This document shows positions 43,401 to 54,686 of a DNA stretch of 64,000 nt, piece after piece. The translations under genes were made by a program, and so were the position numbers. Source of the DNA: Heterostelium album PN500. Lineage: Eukaryota > Evosea > Eumycetozoa > Acytosteliales > Acytosteliaceae. Below the pieces are notes generated by a model, which saw nothing but the letters and a program-made list of their open reading frames with translations, was not told where the DNA came from and searched no databases. Position 1 is the stretch's first letter. Every line of letters begins with the position of its first letter. The stretch lies in contig NW_008805092.1 of the NCBI RefSeq assembly GCF_000004825.1, positions 186,001 to 250,000 on the forward strand. Reading direction: 5' to 3'.

Positions 43401-44998
43401 TTATTTAATTTTTTTAATAAAAAACATATTGTTTGGTGTTGAAGTAGTAGTAGTTGTTGTTGGTTTTGTTGATTTTGCAGTTACAGTCAAAGTTGGTGTT
43501 GCAGTGGTGTTAATGTCATTGTCTTCATTTGATTTTGGTTTTACTTCAAAGAATCTCTCTATTCCACTAGATTTAGCTTTTGCACTTTGCTGGTTCTTCT
43601 TTGCATTAATTAAATTTGCTGTTGTATTTACAGGTTTCTTTGGTTTGGTTGGTGATTGTATTCTCATTGTTGAAAGAGATGAGATTGTGGATAGTGATGA
43701 TGTTGATGTGGATGATGTTACAGATGCAATTGATGATACAGAAGAAAAACTATTTGATAATTGTGTGGATTGTGAAGATTGTGTTGATTGTGAAAAATAT
43801 TCTTGTGAACTTGTTTGTGATGAAGAAAAAGATGTTGATGATGATGCTGCTGATTGAGAACTTTGAATTTCCTCTAGTGTTGAAACTTCACTTAAATTAT
43901 CATTGTATTCAAATGACATTGGAATTGATAGATTATCATTATCGCTATTCTTATCTTTCACCTGGAAGAATCGATCGATACCACTCTTTGCAAAGTATTC
44001 TTTCTCTGGTTTAATACAATCTGGTGAATTAAATCTAATGTTATTTACTAAAACAGGTACTTTATGACTAGTATATATAAAGTGATGAAATCAAATTAGA
44101 TTAAAATTATTGAATTTATCTGAGATATATTATATATATATACTTACAATGATAATCCATCATATGGTTTCATTAGTTTATAAAGTGAGTGTAAATCTGC
44201 TGGAGAACCACTGGTTTTCTCATCGTAAGGTCTCAGCCAATGATTGATGTCATTCTCATCGGTGAGAATAACTGGCATTCTATGATGAACTCCTGACATT
44301 CCTTTGAAAGCATCGGTAGTGATCAGCGCGTAACGAAACACATCTTCGCCAGTTGCAGATTTCTTGATCTGATAGACACCTGCCATTAATATCATTGATT
44401 TTCCACTGTTTACCAAACTTGTGTTATCTGGTGAATAACTGTTTGGTTGCTGATAGAAATAATAAGGTGATGGTGGTATTTTGGTGCTTGCCATATCGCC
44501 ATTTGCGTGTTGCCACTCGTAGAAACCTTCGGCAACAATCAAACATCGTTGACGCTTCAACAACGATTTAAACAGTGAATGGTTTGGGATGGTGTCTGAT
44601 CTGATATTGATTATATTATATTGTGGATCACCAATCCCACCCCATAACATTGACATTACAACTCTTTGATTCTTTTGTTGTTGTGGTTGTTGTTGTGATT
44701 GTTGATCTTCATTATTTACGGAGCCACTGACATGATTATTGGTTGATTCATTCCATTCGTCATTTATATTATCTTGATTATCTTCATTATTATCACTATT
44801 ATTACTATTATTGTTATTATTAATTCTACCACCTGATACTGATCTTGTTAAATTCAAATAGTTTGTAATTACTGGTTGATTCATTCCTGCAGTGACATTG
44901 TAGGATGGTTGATATCTTGAACCCCCAATGAATTCATTGGTGTCGGTTCTGGCATGAATTTCCTGTGGATTCAAAGTACAGACTGCTCTTCCACACAT
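43401..44998 (-). CDS. hmces: SRAP/HMCES-family abasic-site DNA-protein crosslinker with two PIP-like motifs
   Basis: Two exons: 44998-44148 and 44067-43401; 505 aa. The start 'MCGRAVCTL' gives the catalytic Cys2 after Met removal. Other SRAP residues: 'YQPSYNVTAG' (Asn), 'LIVAEGFYEWQ' (Glu) and 'MSGVHHRMPVIL' (His), plus 'VVMSMLWGGIG' for DNA contact. HMCES forms a thiazolidine crosslink with abasic sites in single-stranded DNA at replication forks. A Asn/Gln-rich insert splits the fold at about residues 58-110. The C-terminal extension has two similar motifs, 'KSGIDRFFQVK' (about residue 315) and 'SSGIERFFEVK' (about residue 460), resembling PCNA-interacting peptides (I-x-x-F-F), separated by a Ser-rich linker. 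A likely E2F site lies upstream. Confidence 0.93.
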
Positions 44999-44999
44999 T

Positions 45000-45311
45000 T
45001 TAATATTTCTTTCCTTTTTTGTAAGTCTCTCTTAAATAAACTTTAATAATAATAATCAAACAGCAAGTGATGGACAGTTCAAATAATCAATCAACTTAAA
45101 GTTCATTCATTTCCAAAAAAGTTGGTTTCCAATATTTATTTCTTGGAAAATTTTGGCGCGCTCAAAAATTTTTTGATTTGAACGAATTATTTTTTAAATC
45201 CAAAGCTTAATGCTGTTATATATTTGTAATATGAAAGTAATAATGGCCAAATTTATTATACTTCCATCACCACTTCATGAATTCTTCTAAGTTATCTCAT
45301 CCACACTTTCT
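45000..45311. promoter_or_regulatory. SRAP gene promoter with E2F-like site TTTTGGCGCG
   Basis: TTTTGGCGCG at 45151-45160 matches the E2F/DP consensus TTTSSCGC and stands out in an otherwise AT-rich spacer. It lies 153-162 bp upstream of the SRAP start codon. This fits S-phase control of a replication-fork repair gene. The link is inference from the motif and the neighbour. Confidence 0.5.
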
Positions 45312-45441
45312 TGTTTTACAATCAATTATCGAAATTTGTTTTTTACAATATCATCTATTATCAGATGGTTTGTTGATTCATATTAAACCATCTGTCAGAG
45401 TTAAAAAAATTTCGATCAGATAAAAATCAATTGTTTTCAGA
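45312..45441. repeat. Nested foldback upstream of tRNA-Tyr
   Basis: Two nested inverted repeats: outer ATCGAAATTT (45328-45337) with AAATTTCGAT (45407-45416), and inner CAGATGGTTT (45362-45371) with AAACCATCTG (45385-45394). Weaker complementarity extends the arms to about 45318 and 45434. The structure ends about 45 bp 5' of the tRNA. It could be a MITE-like insertion at a tRNA-flank target or a structured transcript. Confidence 0.65.
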
Positions 45442-45481
45442 AAAAGTATAAACTCTTAAATTGGATTTTTTGCCATCATCA

Positions 45482-45572
45482 TCCGACTTTAACTCAAGTG
45501 GTAGAGTGTTTGACTGTAGTAAGAATCACAAGAGATATCAAAAGGTTGCTAGTTCGAGTCTGGCAAGTCGGA
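45482..45572 (+). tRNA. tRNA-Tyr (GTA) with intron
   Basis: Acceptor TCCGACT pairs with AGTCGGA at the end; D-arm CTCAAGTGGTAGAG; anticodon stem TTTGA/TCAAA with loop CTGTAG...A (anticodon GTA); T-arm GCTAG-TTCGAGT-CTGGC. An intron of about 17 nt sits after the base 3' of the anticodon, the canonical place and the rule for tRNA-Tyr in Dictyostelium and other eukaryotes. A TTTT terminator is at 45575-45578. Confidence 0.95.
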
Positions 45573-45629
45573 TCTTTTGAAATTTAAAAATCCGGATGCG
45601 GTAAGGACTATTTTTTTATTGAAAAACTT

Positions 45630-45643
45630 AACCTTTTGACTCT
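45630..45643 (+). repeat. Left target-site duplication of the TRE-like element
   Basis: AACCTTTTGACTCT here recurs exactly at 46350-46363, just after the poly(A) run. 13-14 bp is a typical length for tRNA-targeted LINEs of Dictyostelium. Confidence 0.85.
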
Positions 45644-46350
45644 GTCGAAGGACGTAGTTAGCGTGGCTATATTTCTCACGGCCTGTGTGAGAATGTAAAT
45701 ATAATATAAAACACGAACTAGCAGGTTAATATCAATACCTGCAATTTGTTGACTGATCATGAGTCAACAAATCTTTTTTTGCTAAAAAAAAAAAAAAAGT
45801 AGTTAGTGAAATGGTTCATTCGTGGGCCTTCACTACTTCGACCCGTGTTTTAAGCCTCGAATTAAATTTTAATATGAACTAACTGAAAAAGTAACCAAAA
45901 CTAACTAACGTGCAGTTTGGCCGAGAATTCGTGGGAACGAAAAATTAACTCACCAGTGAGTATTTTAACTTATTTTTCAAAAAACCAGTATTTATGTACT
46001 GGTAAAATATATCATCCTTTTTTTAATTGATAAAATTAAAATGTCATCACACCAAACAATAAATAATAAACTCATTAATAATTAAATCATATTCAAAACT
46101 GACAATCAAACAGATATACTACTTGATACTGACTATACTTTGTTAAATATAATTTAAAATATTTTTGGGCTGATACGGAAATACATCCTCACGTTACTCG
46201 GTAATGACTAAGTTTCCCCGCTACCGGAACGTATATAATAAAACTGATGTCCTAAGAGCCCATGGGGCAATACATTGACACCAACTCGTGAGGAGGTGAT
46301 AAAAAACACCTCCTTAGTGCAATGGACCTAAAAAAAAAAAAAAAAAAAAA
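45644..46350 (+). mobile_element. TRE3-like non-LTR retrotransposon, internally deleted copy
   Basis: About 700 bp bounded by a 13-14 bp direct repeat (45630-45643 and 46350-46363) and ending in about 20 A. It starts about 70 bp 3' of tRNA-Tyr, inside the 40-150 bp window that TRE3 elements use, and points away from the tRNA. The 5' portion (45668-45766) is shared with the fragment 3' of tRNA-Gly. The 3' portion (about 46170-46330) is GC-richer than its surroundings and has a hairpin, AGGAGGTG/CACCTCCT (46292-46315). An internal A-run near 45784-45798 may mark the deletion junction. No reverse transcriptase or other protein domain remains. Family assigned from position, poly(A) and duplications. 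Confidence 0.75.
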
Positions 46351-46363
46351 ACCTTTTGACTCT
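46350..46363 (+). repeat. Right target-site duplication of the TRE-like element
   Basis: AACCTTTTGACTCT follows the A-tail directly and matches 45630-45643. The first A is shared with the tail, so the true length is 13 or 14 bp. Between here and the receptor stop at 46520 lies plain AT-rich sequence. Confidence 0.85.
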
Positions 46364-46519
46364 TCATCTCCTACAATCGACTGTCCACTATTTTGTTTAC
46401 CATTTCCTTTTTTTATTTGTGCAAAATATATAGAGATATTCTATTTTAATTTTATTGTTACTTTGATTAAACTTTTCTTAATTTTTTTTTGTATTTTTAT
46501 TTTTAATTTGTTATATATT

Positions 46520-49500
46520 CTATTCAGTGTTGTGAATTGTCATTTTATGTTCAGATGGTACCCGGGTTGTTAATGATTTCTTTTTAACGATATATACTAT
46601 AACTGCTACGATGATTGCTGCACCAACAACAGAAACGACAACTGCAACAGGTATTACCCATTTTCTGTTGGATGGTCCGATTTCTTCTGGACTGCAATCA
46701 AGTGGTGGCATAGTTGGTTTGTTGTAAACAATAAAGTTGGGATCAATGACAACCTGATTCGAAAAGATTGGAATATTTAGGGTGAGGTACAGACTTGTGT
46801 AGTTGTCTGGTGTAACCAATCCATTGATTTCACTAACGGTCTGAATATTGAGAAGTTGATAGATTCCATTATCTATTACCAAACGCTGAGAGAATGATCC
46901 AGTCAACACGGCATAGGGAGAATCGATTTGGAATGATTTCAACGAACGTGTATTATTGTTGCTATTGAGCAGTGGTTGAGGAGTGGTCGATTGACATTGA
47001 TAATCTTGAGCGGTTGGATAATAGGTTTGATAGATCAACTCTAGGTTGTTTAGAGGACTGGCGAATGTCCAGTTGCCGATAGTCAAACAATGTGATGAAC
47101 TATCAACTGGATTCCAAAGGTTCTGACCAACAAATGTTATCATTGTTTGTTCCACCCATTGTTTGTAGCTCAGCGAAACAGTTAGATTCGACAATGAATC
47201 GGTTCCAGTTGTCAATTTCTCGATATATTGAGTTGTTGTGTTTGAAACTGCAGGTGTCCATGTTAGATCTTGAAGTTTAACTAGTTTCACTGTTGTTCCT
47301 GAGGGTGTCTGTTCTCTCAATGCAGCAAGAGAGACATGATACTGTGGCGATTCATAGTGGAGTGTTAATATCAATCCATTGTCTGTTGTGTTTACCAATG
47401 TTGTAGTTGGTCTAACAGTTGTTGATGTCGCAACATTACAGAGTGAACCTGAATATCCTACATCACAATGACACAATCCTGATACACATTGACCATGACC
47501 ATTGCAATTATCTTGACAACTATCTACAAAGTATGTGAAAATTGAATTTTGAACGGAAAAGGATGCTGCCAATACTTCAATTGCTAGAGGAGTGTTGTCC
47601 ACTTGCTGCACATCCGATGCGAAATAGCATGAAAGTAGAGTTGGCGAAATGAATTGTGCTGGACATTTTGTGCCTCCAACACTAACATATACAGGTTCAT
47701 AGAAATCTGTTCCACTCACTGTTATGTTGCTTGCAATGAGATAGTATGATTGTGTAGTTGATAGGATGACCGGTCCCAACGAAGAGTATCTTCCAATACC
47801 AGACATACCGTTAATGGTTAAATTAAGATTGATATCGTTAAATGAAGACTTTCCGATTGCACATATAATAGATTCTCCTTCGATTGGTGAGCTAACAAAC
47901 AAACAATGTACATCTTCAACACTGATGGAAATATTAGTTTTATCACCATTCATATCTATGACATTGAGATATCTTCCGCTGATTGTAATATCTCCTCCGT
48001 AAGGTGATATCGATGTACAGTTTGTAATGATTGGTGTGAGTTTCAAGAGTGATGTTTGAGATTGTTGAGTGTTGACAGTGATTGATATCATGCCATTCTT
48101 GGTGTTACGGTTTAGCGTTGCAACAACAAGCTGGTGTGAAACCGAAAGTATATTGAAACCAGTGGAAAAGGTTACTCCAGTTGTTGTATTTCCAAAATTA
48201 GTTCCGGTAACAGAAATTGTATCTGTATCTTGAGTGATGGAGGTGATCGATGGTGGATTATAATTTAGGAGTATAGAGTTACTGGATCTACTATCAATGG
48301 TAATTACCAATATGTGATTGACACCTGAATTCTCTGGCGCGGTACAATAGACATTGTTATGATCGTTCGCCCAGGAAATAGATTGACATGGTACACCATC
48401 GATGGTGATTGAAGCAACGGTTGGTTGTCCATCTGCTGCCAATCCATTCAAATAGTTTCCAGTGATATTAACAATTGATCCTTGAGTATCGGACTTGGTT
48501 ACAGAGATCAACTGTGGATACAGTGATGCTTGAATTCCATTGGAAACACGTTCGTCGATAGTGACAACAACCAATCCATTGAGAGAGGTATTCAATGCTT
48601 GGAATTCAATTCGCGTATTATCAACAAGTGTAAATTCACTTATTACATCGGTTCCCAATGTTATATTAACTTGATTTGGATCGGATCCAAAGTTGATTCC
48701 ATTTACTACAATGTAGTTGCTGTTTGAAACTGTTATATTCTGAATGGACGGTGCACCATAGCTAAAGTCTATTTGTGATGGCTTTCCATCGATTGTCACA
48801 GTTACTGGAATATTCTTTCCAGCGCCAGAAGGTGCATTGCATGTTATATAGCTATAGTGTACATCGTTGGCGAGGAATGATGGAGAATCACATTCTTTTG
48901 CACCAGGGAATGTAACACTGAGCGATGTAGCTGTACCATCTTGTCTGAATCCATTGAGATAGTAACCGGAAATTGTAATGAGACCACCTGTAGTTGCAAC
49001 CGATGAAATTGAATTGAGTACTGGTGTGAGTGTTATTGTCAGGTTATTGGAACGTTGACCATTGATATCCAAATAGAATTCGCCGGATTGCGAAAATGCC
49101 GGAATAGTTGTGGTTATATAGCTATCGAATGCATTGGTCGATGTCGATTGTAAATCACCGATTTGGAACCAAGCTACATTTGCAACCAAACCTAAATTGG
49201 TTCCATTAACGAGTGCTACCAAACCATTTTGTGTAATACTATCAATGGTTGGTGGAATATAAGCATAGTCCCAATAGTTGGAAAGAGTTGAATCGATTTG
49301 GACTGTGATTTGACTTGATACTCCTGAACCCGATGGTGCAATGCATGTCAACTCTGTAAATGAATTTATTTGGACATTCGTACAGCTTTGACCTTCGACA
49401 TCGACAACAACTTCAGTAGCGTTGCCATCGAATCTTGCGGAAGTGAAATGTTGTCCAGTTAAAACAATGGATCCACCGGCTGTTGCAACTAAACTACTTG

Positions 49501-52500
49501 ATTCAATCCATGGCATTAGAGAGTATGGCTGTAGATTCGATAACTGTTGGTCAACAACCAATGAAATTTCACCATTTAAAGCATTGGATGGTAGAAGTAC
49601 CAATATATTTTGTTCGGCTGGACTGCCAGATAGATCGGTGGTTTCAACCACTTGATATCCACCCTGACATGGAACGTTGGCAGTTATCAACGATTGGCTA
49701 CTGGCAAAATCAACACCATATACCTGTGCATGTGTTCCATTCATTGTGATTCTTGTTATGGTTGGTGGCAAATAGGAAATGAAAATGTCATCGCTGTCAG
49801 TACCTATCGTTACTTCTAGTGTATGATTAACTCCACTTCCCGATTGAGCATCACATGTCACTGCCGTATTATTTCCAGGTTGAATCGCTGGATTCTCGCA
49901 AGCTATTTTATCAATGGTAATGGAAAGAGCCAGTGGATCACCATTAATATTTACAGAATTGAAAAAGTAACCATTGATCAAGATATTGGTTCCGTTGGTT
50001 GGCAAGGCGGAAACTGATACTATGGTTGGACTGAGTGTGAAATCGAAATCCGGACTTGTTTGACCACTTACAGTAACTGAAATCTTTCCATTCAGTGTAT
50101 CCAGTGGGATTGGAACAACAATGGAATTACGTAGTGGATTGATACCGGTGGCTGGCACTGAGTTACCGTTGAAATGTACGGTGACAGCTGTGAAGTCGGT
50201 GGAGAAGTTGGAACCTGCAATGGTTGCAACCAAATGATTTTGAATGAATGAAGAGATGACCGGTGGATAGTATGAGAATGTATTGAGAGTATTCGATTGG
50301 ATTCCATCGATAACAACCTGCACTGGAAGATTGTATCCGGTTCCTGCTGGCGCTGTACAATAGATGTAGGTAAACTGTGTGTCGGCACCGAATGATAGGT
50401 CATTGCATGGCTTATTTCCAAGAAGAACTTGTGGGTTGGTTGAAGTAGAGTTGCTTCTCAAGTCATTGAGATAAGCTCCTTTGATGGTAATCAATCCACC
50501 TGTAACAGGAACAACCGGTTCAATCGAGATGATTGACGGGGTGAAAAGATATTCAAAGGAATTGGAAACGGAACCTCCAACTTGTATAGCGATTGGACCG
50601 TTCTTAAAGACAACTGGCAGTGTTATATTTATTTGTTCACTACCATCGAGAGCTGTTCCAAGTGCGGCTGTATTTAGATTCTGTGGAACTTGCATTCCAG
50701 ATTGACCAGAGTTTTGTCCAAAGTTATGTCCGTTCACAATTAGCGTGTTTCCAAATTGTGAGATTCCAGTGATAACAGGTGATTGATAGGAGAAGTAGAA
50801 AGAGTTGGTTTGTATTTGACTGCCAACAAAGATGTTGGAAGCGTAGTTGGCACCGACACCCGCAGCCACTTGGCAAGTTATTTGAGTGTGATTGTTGGTG
50901 ATGGTAATGGTTGAACATGGAGTTGCACCGAATGCAATAGTAATGATATCTACTCTGTTTCCAAGATTTAGACCATCGATCACAACAAGACCACCGCTAG
51001 TTGGTGGCTTTGAAATACCTGTGATATAGGGTGGATAGTATCCAATGCTTGGTGCAGTCACCGAGATGATAGACTCAAACAACAAAACGGCAGCTTTAGA
51101 TGATCCGAAACCTGGTGGAATGAGAATGCTAAGTGCATTCGGACTGGCAGTTATCGTTGTGTCAATTGTCACCGCTCCAATCACCAAAGTACGTGTTGTA
51201 TATTTAAATCCAGATCCACTTGGCATAGCCAAATTCAGAGTACCACCCGATGTATTAAATAAACGAATAGTTAAATCGGCTGGAGCAATCGTTGGATTAA
51301 TACCGGAATATACTAAATTACAATAGTTTCCAACAGTACTCGATGTAGTACCAGCATATTTCATTGGTGACAGGAAATTGAAATTATATAATTGATTCAA
51401 TGTAATTGGTACAGTTGCTCCAAAACTTCCAACCTGAAATAATTATAATTGTTAATACATAGAATTGTATAAATAAATGATAAAGCTATTATTAACTTAC
51501 AGGTGGACCTGGACAATAAACTGATTTCGTACTATCACAAAACTTGGTGCTATTGACAATGATGGTTGAGTCAAATGGACCACCATTATTCTTCATTAGA
51601 ACATTGTTTCCATTGCCGATGGCCGATACATGATAGGTTGTACAGACTGTACTGAATGAAATGACACTAGTCAAAAGATTAAGTTGAGCTAAAGATCCAG
51701 GTATACCCATATACACTTTATAAGAATCGATTGTATATGCCGCTTGAAATAAAGTTACACTCATCAAATAAGTATTAAAAGATGGTACAATTCCAATCAT
51801 TCTCATTGAACTTTTATCATCTAAAAATAGATAAACAAATTAATAAATAAATGTTTCAATTGCTAAATAACAATTAGGTTAAATACATACATATCGAAAC
51901 TTGATAGGTTGATAATCTTTCACCTCCATTACTTTGTCTGATTTGTAGAGGGAATAGTGGTGCTACAAAGTTGGTTGGTAATTGGCAAACAAAATCTGTG
52001 TGTGGCTGAAGGAACTTTAGATTCTGACAAGTATAGGAAGATGTTCCAACCTGTAACTGAATCGTTGATTCCACTGCTCCAAAGTTATTTCCAACCACTG
52101 TCACCAAGGCTGAAGCACTCATCGCATTTGGATAAACAGCTTGGAACCAAGGTGCTAAAAGAAAGATTATATTGGAATTTAAATTAGTTTCTAAACTATT
52201 AATAGGATATACAAATTTACATACATTGATATTTATAATTTTGATTGGAATACGATTTAACTTGATCGGTAATGGTTAGGTTGAATGCACCGGAACCTGG
52301 AGGAATGACAACTACCATTGAATCGGTTGACTTTGAGTTGATGGTGATTGGAATAGCTGCTCCACCTCCTGAGAGTGGTTTCATTGAGAGCGAAATAGCT
52401 GACATGTCGAATGCGGTCAGTCCACTAATGGTTACTACACCGCCGGATGTTGGCGCAGGCGGGATAAACGGTTCGTTGGCTGGTGCGTATTCAATGAGGA

Positions 52501-52999
52501 AATAGGTGGCACTCGTGGCGAGAAGTTGGTCGTTGGTTAGACCGTTGCCAGTGGGATCGTAGTAGACTGCGTTCGCCAGCGAATTGGAGTCAGGACGGCC
52601 AACAATGAAATTACAATACATCGTGCACTGGCCGCTCAGCGAATAGTACAGTGTCTGGCCTTGTTCGGGACCAGTGAAAAACTGAAATTGGTCGACGATT
52701 GCCGACACTCGCTGGATACCGACCCAAAACTTTTTGGACATATCGAGATTCTGGATGATGAACTGCCACTCTTCGGTGGTGGTGACAGTGGCAATGTATG
52801 AAACATAGCCGGCAACTGGTGGTGTCAAGCCATTCGCCCAAACACGAGCTGCAATCAAACTGTTTGGAAATGTACCTGGTGCAACCAACTCATAGTAATG
52901 TCCATTTGTTTTATATATCGGTGAAACAGGTGCTCCTTTTACAACTACTACAATAAAAAGTATAAATAATGATATTGAAAATAAATATTTATACATCAT
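46520..52999 (-). CDS. Giant IPT/TIG-repeat transmembrane receptor with C-type-lectin-like head
   Basis: Four exons: 52999-52225, 52154-51891, 51820-51501, 51433-46520; about 2090 aa. Signal peptide 'YLFSISLFILFIVVVVKG'. A C-type-lectin-like domain follows ('YVSYIATVTTTEEWQFIIQN', 'KFWVGIQRV', 'GQTLYYSLSGQCTMYCNF'). Then come many IPT/TIG domains, recognisable by 'P.I.SI......GG.ITI.G..L' and 'CTAPSGSG'-like ends ('VVIDGLNLGNR', 'ITIKGAYLNDLRS', 'IVLTGQHFTSARF', 'ITISGYYLNGFRQ'). An EGF-like domain ('CNGHGQCVSGLCHCDVGYSG') and a membrane-proximal beta domain precede one TM helix ('VIPVAVVVSVVGAAIIVAVI') and a short basic tail. This is the architecture of Tgr-type and related Dictyostelium adhesion proteins, some of which act in kin recognition. 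Ligand unknown. Confidence 0.9.
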
Positions 53000-54686
53000 T
53001 GTGTTATTTATAAAATATTATATACAATTAAATATAAACAAATAAATAAATACATTAACTTAAAAATAAACTTTTTCAATTTTAAATTTTACTTAGGATC
53101 AAATAAATGATGGAATGGAATATCAAGCAAATAGTTGTTAAAAATATCTGTTTTTGAAAAACACCAACAATGACAATTTAAGCGGAATGTATTAAAATCA
53201 AATCAAAAATGAAATGGAGGAGATAGTCAGATTAATTAAATAGATCAAAAAAATTGAGTGAGTGAACCCGATGCGGGTTTATTAATCTTTTTTTTCTTTT
53301 TTTACATTTTTTTTTGGTTGATGATGATGTTGAAGAGTGTGTTAGATCCGTGATTGATTTCTTGATGATGGTTGGTTGGTTTTTGGTTTGGTTTTATTTG
53401 ATTCATATCCTTTATTTTCAGTTAATGGCAATGTTCAACATAGCAGTGACGACTACAAAAAAAAAACCATGATATTTTGATTGATTTGTTTTATTTTTTA
53501 AAAGTAAGGTAAATGCGATTTACAATGGATTGAAAATAAAATTCTGGGTGATGGTCTGAGGGGTGGAGCGTGCTTGCCCCGATAATAATAGAAATTTTAT
53601 AAAATTTATCCATTAAATTGGGTGTTGAGATTTTTTTTTTTTGATTAATCAAAGTGTAAAAACCGTTACATTTTTTGTAAACATTATTTTTTATTTATTT
53701 ATAATACTAAATTGACAATTTTACAGAAAGTTGGAACATATATTGAAGAATTCTTTTAAAACATTGCCAAAACAAAAAAAAAAAAAGATTATTAGATATT
53801 TTGACATAAAAATTTGCTAATCAATCACCGATATATAAGACCAAACAAAAAACAATGATTATCAATGTATAAAAATAGAATAAAACATATTTATCGATGT
53901 GATTTGTTTGTTGATGTTAACTTTTTTTTTTATGTGCCTATTCTCCATCGTTTAGAAATAATCAAGATTTGGAAATACACTGATAAAAATTAGATTTGTG
54001 CCAATATGGTACAAGTCGGTCAATAAAAACTCCAATAAAAAAATTGAAAAATTTAAAAAAAAAATTTTTATTTTTTTATTTTTTTTGTTTTTCAAATACA
54101 CTCAGCTCTTAGTGGAGAAGGGTCACTACAAAATTCATAAAATTTTTTTTCTTTTGTCATTTCTGAAAAAATATGAAATTATTAATGGGTGAAAAGAAAT
54201 CCAAATTCAAGTTGTTCTACTGTGAAAGATGTATTAAAAATTTTAGTTGGACTAATTAAATTTAAATGGACTTTTTTTTTTTAAATGTACCAGTTCTTTA
54301 ATTTAATACATCTAATGTATGTAAATTACTATATTTAGTAAATTTTCTTCGAGTTCCACATGTTAACTTGTATTAGTGTCTATCGATGTATTAATTTACT
54401 TTTAAATGTATTAGTTAATATTAAAATGTACCAGATTAAAGAAATTTCCCAAATATTAATAAAAATTAATATATGATATTGTGAACTTAATTTGTAACCT
54501 AGATATTTTTTAAAAATTAAGATTTACTTTCCATATCGTCTTCTGTAATGTGATTCTATAGCACAGGGAAAATATATTAGATTCCTATAAAAATGTTATT
54601 ATAATCTATTCGATAAGATATCTTGTTGTTTCAAATTTAAGTTTTGAATTTTTAAGTTATTTTTAATTTATTTCAATTCTCTAAAA
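53000..54686. other. Long AT-rich spacer
   Basis: 1.69 kb without a recognisable protein gene, between the receptor start (-) and the unknown gene at 54687 (+). It presumably holds both promoters. It contains a GC-rich folded island at 53507-53592 (listed separately), a CCCGATGCGGG hairpin at 53268-53278 and many homopolymer runs. Reading frames here are short and of A/T-run composition. Confidence 0.5.
53507..53592 (+). ncRNA. Candidate structured RNA: two hairpins joined by a short linker
   Basis: Hairpin 1 is GTAAAT-GCG-ATTTAC (about 53510-53524). Hairpin 2 is GGGGTGGAGC-GT-GCTTGCCCC (about 53560-53581), with GGGG/CCCC and AGC/GCT pairs. The linker has A-rich sequence (AAAATAAAA). The GC content stands out from about 1.6 kb of AT-rich spacer. 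The layout loosely recalls an H/ACA snoRNA (hairpin, A-rich hinge, hairpin, tail), but no clear ACA box is present. The strand is uncertain since the folds are symmetric. Confidence 0.25.

Noticed and set aside
45797-45860. tRNA-like sequence with ACTTCGACCC resembling a B box
   Set aside because: No acceptor stem or complete cloverleaf; best seen as part of the retroelement body, though a SINE head cannot be excluded.
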